Below, piece by piece: positions 61,281-64,000 of a stretch of 64,000 nt of DNA. Under the pieces are notes generated by a model, which was not told the DNA's origin, made no database searches, and saw only the letters and a list, made by a program, of their open reading frames with translations. Both the position numbers and the translations under genes were made by a program. Location: assembly GCF_008831285.2 (NCBI RefSeq), contig NC_045150.1, positions 7,576,001-7,640,000 of the forward strand, read 5' to 3'. Source of the stretch: Nymphaea colorata (taxonomy: Eukaryota > Streptophyta > Magnoliopsida > Nymphaeales > Nymphaeaceae). Each line of letters starts with the position of its first letter. Position 1 is the first letter of the stretch.

Positions 61281-61302
61281 CCATAGAAAGCCACAGTCAC
61301 CA

Positions 61303-61305
<3 letters not shown>

Positions 61306-61358
<53 letters not shown>
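61306..61358. repeat. (TA)n microsatellite
   Basis: TA tract with one G interruption. Confidence 0.95.
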
Positions 61359-61361
<3 letters not shown>

Positions 61362-62144
61362 TCCAAAATAGGTAGCAGAACTCTAAAGATTTATCTATTG
61401 CTGCATCCCCAGACAGAATTCCCTAATCAAGGTACAAGTTACGGCCTCTTTGGGCACATTTGCTTCAGCTGAATCAGAAATTTATTCAAAAGTAACTTTT
61501 CTTAAGAAATGGCAGCTTCTTTATCGATATCAACTTGTGAGAAAAGATTTGTGAGTGCCCTCAAAAATTAAAGAGGCAATCCTCACCGGCAGCATTTTCC
61601 TTAGATGCATCGACTTTCTATGAATTATTGTTTTCACCTTCTATAGCTCCACGTGAAACCCCCCACAGTCTTCCCGTCTGCTCGCTGGATTCCCACTAAG
61701 AACTGCCTCTCTGTGTAAGCCCTATTCCTGCCTTACTCCATCAGCATCATACCAACGAAGTAGCGACCCATTTCTACAGGAAGCCGGCAAAACCAGTGCA
61801 TGCCCAAACACAGATCAGAACCAATTCAGCGCCTGCAGATTGAATCTATTTTGATTTGCTTATACTTAACTGTGTTTCCTCCCTAGCTCATTCAAAGCAC
61901 CATCAAATTCCTCTCAAGGTTTGCATTTCTCTTTGAATGAATACTTGTCTCTTCAATTTTCTTCTTATTCAAAACATATGTAGGTGAATGAGAAAATTTC
62001 TCATGGCGATGTACCACCCATCGGCGATTAACGAAGGGCAGATTATTTGTCACGTCCCTTTACGGGGTAGCATAAAACCATCGCTAGGCAACTAGTGTTG
62101 AATGCCCCTTTTGTGGCTGTTTTTAGCAATGAAAAAAAAAAACA

Positions 62145-62247
<103 letters not shown>

Positions 62248-62938
62248 ATGACTAACTGAATATATGTTTTTCATCAAATTAGTCTAAATATCTATAATGT
62301 TAGATTAAAAAAACTTTAATAATGAATTTTTTATCATAACGAAGGTTAAAGAGAAAACCAAGGAGAAAAAAAATTATGGGTATTTTCATCATCTATTATT
62401 AGTCTATGTCTTTTTCTCTTTGTTTTTCTTTCAACCTTCCATTTGAAGCCTGGTTAAAATGTTTTGTGATCTTAAGAATGTTTTGGTGAGAAACGTACAA
62501 GTAAATCATTGATCAGTTAATAATGTGTCTATAATAATCAGAAGATGAACACTCTTATAACATCAAATATTTACAAGTAAGAAACCAACATTTTTCATAA
62601 AAGTAACCAGAATTAAGACATGTTTTACGTCAAATTAATGTTTACAAGCGGTTCAAAATATTTGTATTTTGTTCGAAATACATGTTTTTTTGTAAGAATT
62701 GAAGAGGTATAGTTTTTGTCCCCTACCTAAATGGGATACACCAATTTCGGTCTATGTAACTATACTTTGGTAATGTTCAACCCAGATTAGACGAGTGAAG
62801 TATTTTTTTCACTCGTGTTAAAAGCTTATTGTCAACGGAAAAAGTGTGTCCTTTTAGGCGTAGGTTTATTGTTCATGTTCATACTATCAAAGGGTAAAGG
62901 AATGATTTTTTTTTTCTTTTTCTGAATTGAATTAGAAA

Positions 62939-64000
62939 ATGGGAAACTCCTCATCGTCTTCCAGCGGCAAGTATAAGAAAATTTCAAGTGGGGAAAGCAA
63001 AGCCTCATCATCCTCATCCTCTTCCAAGAACAAGAAGAAGTACCAAATGGTGGATTTTGCATTGCATGGACCCAAGCACTTACCTCCCAACTGGTAAATC
63101 TCTCTCTCTCTCTCTCTCTCCTACTCACATGCATCTATCTTTCGCCACTTTCACTAGCTTTAGGTCCTTGCCACCACGGTAGAGTCATGAATTTTTTATG
63201 AGAAGAACTCAAATTTTAATAACCGCTGAAATATAATTTTTCAAAATTTTTATATAGATAATTTCTCTCTCCTTCCCTCTCTGTCTCTTCTACCCACATG
63301 CATCTACCACTTTGACTACCTTTATTGCATAAATTGAAAATGTTTAAAATTCCATTTTTACCCTCATATAAGAGAGAGTTTCGTCTAATCAATAGGGCAT
63401 TTTGGCCACTAATGTCACACAAGACATGATCACTTGGTAGGAGCCATAACATATAACCTCTCTCTCTCCCATCTCATTCTTTGTCCATTTCTTTGCAAAA
63501 TTAACTCAAACCTTCCTCTCCATTTCATTTGGCTTTCTTTTATGCTCTTGGTTTAGGTGCCAAAATGAAGAGCATCAATATGCAGTTGCAGCATGCTTCA
63601 TCAATGGCGTCTATGTCCTGGAACATGAACGCAGGCAGGGCCGATCCAAAGACGATCATGTCTTGGCCCGACCGTGGTGGGACTCTTTCGGCTACACCTT
63701 GCTCCAAACACTCGTTGACCCCGATGAGGGCGTGATCTTTGGAGCAATTTATCTCCGTGTGGCCGCCCCTGAATCGGCTCCTCAAATGGTTATGGCCTTC
63801 CGGGGCATGGTCGCCGGTTGGGACGAGATATCAGATCCCAACACGCCATCTAGCAGCCACATCTTTTCCAATACGTTTTCCGGCATGTTGAAAGTCGCTC
63901 TCGCTCTCCAAAACACTGGCTCTTTGGGTTATTACTCAAAGCATGGAGGAGCGTGGCTGTGCGGCCACTCCCTTGGTGCAGCCATGGGGTTGATCGCCGG
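62939..64000 (+). CDS. Lipase-class-3-like alpha/beta hydrolase (At4g10955-type), partial
   Basis: Two exons are seen: 62939-63093 and 63557 to the right edge, where the gene is cut. Exon 1 starts MGNSSSSSSGKYKK, is rich in Ser and Lys, and ends FALHGPKHLPPN. The splice joins TG|G to give Trp and continues CQNEEHQYAVAACFINGVYV. Further family marks are WWDSFGYTLLQ, VIFGAIY, a conserved MAFRG (oxyanion region) and the nucleophile elbow WLCGHSLGAAMGL near 63950-63985. The predicted protein is a soluble alpha/beta hydrolase; substrates of this group are not established, although database names call it GDSL esterase/lipase. The intron (63094-63556) carries the block also found as copies A-C at 51.8-56.4 kb. 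The MGN start could also be N-myristoylated, which is inference. Confidence 0.88.

Overview
This is a stretch of nuclear DNA from a flowering plant. The evidence is multi-exon genes with GT-AG introns, a DYW-class pentatricopeptide repeat (PPR) gene, a neprosin-domain gene, a JAM-type bHLH gene, the RNA-directed DNA methylation gene DMS3, a eukaryotic tRNA-Gln, Ty1/copia and Harbinger-type elements, and very long (TA)n tracts. I cannot name the species. Introns and intergenic DNA are AT-rich and full of old repeats.

Layout. 1-3628: a Ty1/copia element on the minus strand, cut by the left window edge. 4582-7336: a shortened, broken copia element of the TNT1-like group on the plus strand, with matching 5-bp target duplications. 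7342-10715: intergenic repeats, including a 42-bp tandem array facing an inverted copy of its own unit. 10716-15892: a six-exon neprosin-domain gene (+), followed by a decayed copy of its first exon and intron (16645-17220) and a heavily decayed copia fragment (17240-18130). 18131-23870: gene-free, but with four G-boxes in 117 bp upstream of the next gene. 24731-26557: a bHLH transcription factor of the JAM type (+), coding sequence in one exon. 29093-30862: a PPR-DYW protein (-), single exon. 33473-36995: DMS3 (+), seven exons whose sum gives a 421-residue protein, with one probable GC-AG intron. 38985-39056: tRNA-Gln(CUG) (-). 40876-48374: the F-box protein SKIP8 (-), three exons, with a 4.5-kb intron loaded with repeats. 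51999-55380: a 3.4-kb element with Harbinger-like ends and TTA target duplications. 56612-57426: a lipase pseudogene. 62939 to the right edge: its apparently intact relative, a class-3-lipase-like gene resembling Arabidopsis At4g10955.

The genes are unrelated single-copy neighbours, not a cluster. Two relationships stand out. The lipase locus has been duplicated with its flanks and intron (51.3-57.4 kb against 60.4-64 kb), and one copy has decayed and received a DNA transposon. SKIP8 lies beside an At4g10955-like lipase, which recalls the close Arabidopsis locus numbers At4g10925 and At4g10955. I found no previously undescribed molecular system. The most interesting observations are the duplicated lipase locus, the Harbinger-type element, the palindromic element in the SKIP8 intron, the 42-bp hairpin array, the G-box cluster and the divergent neprosin.
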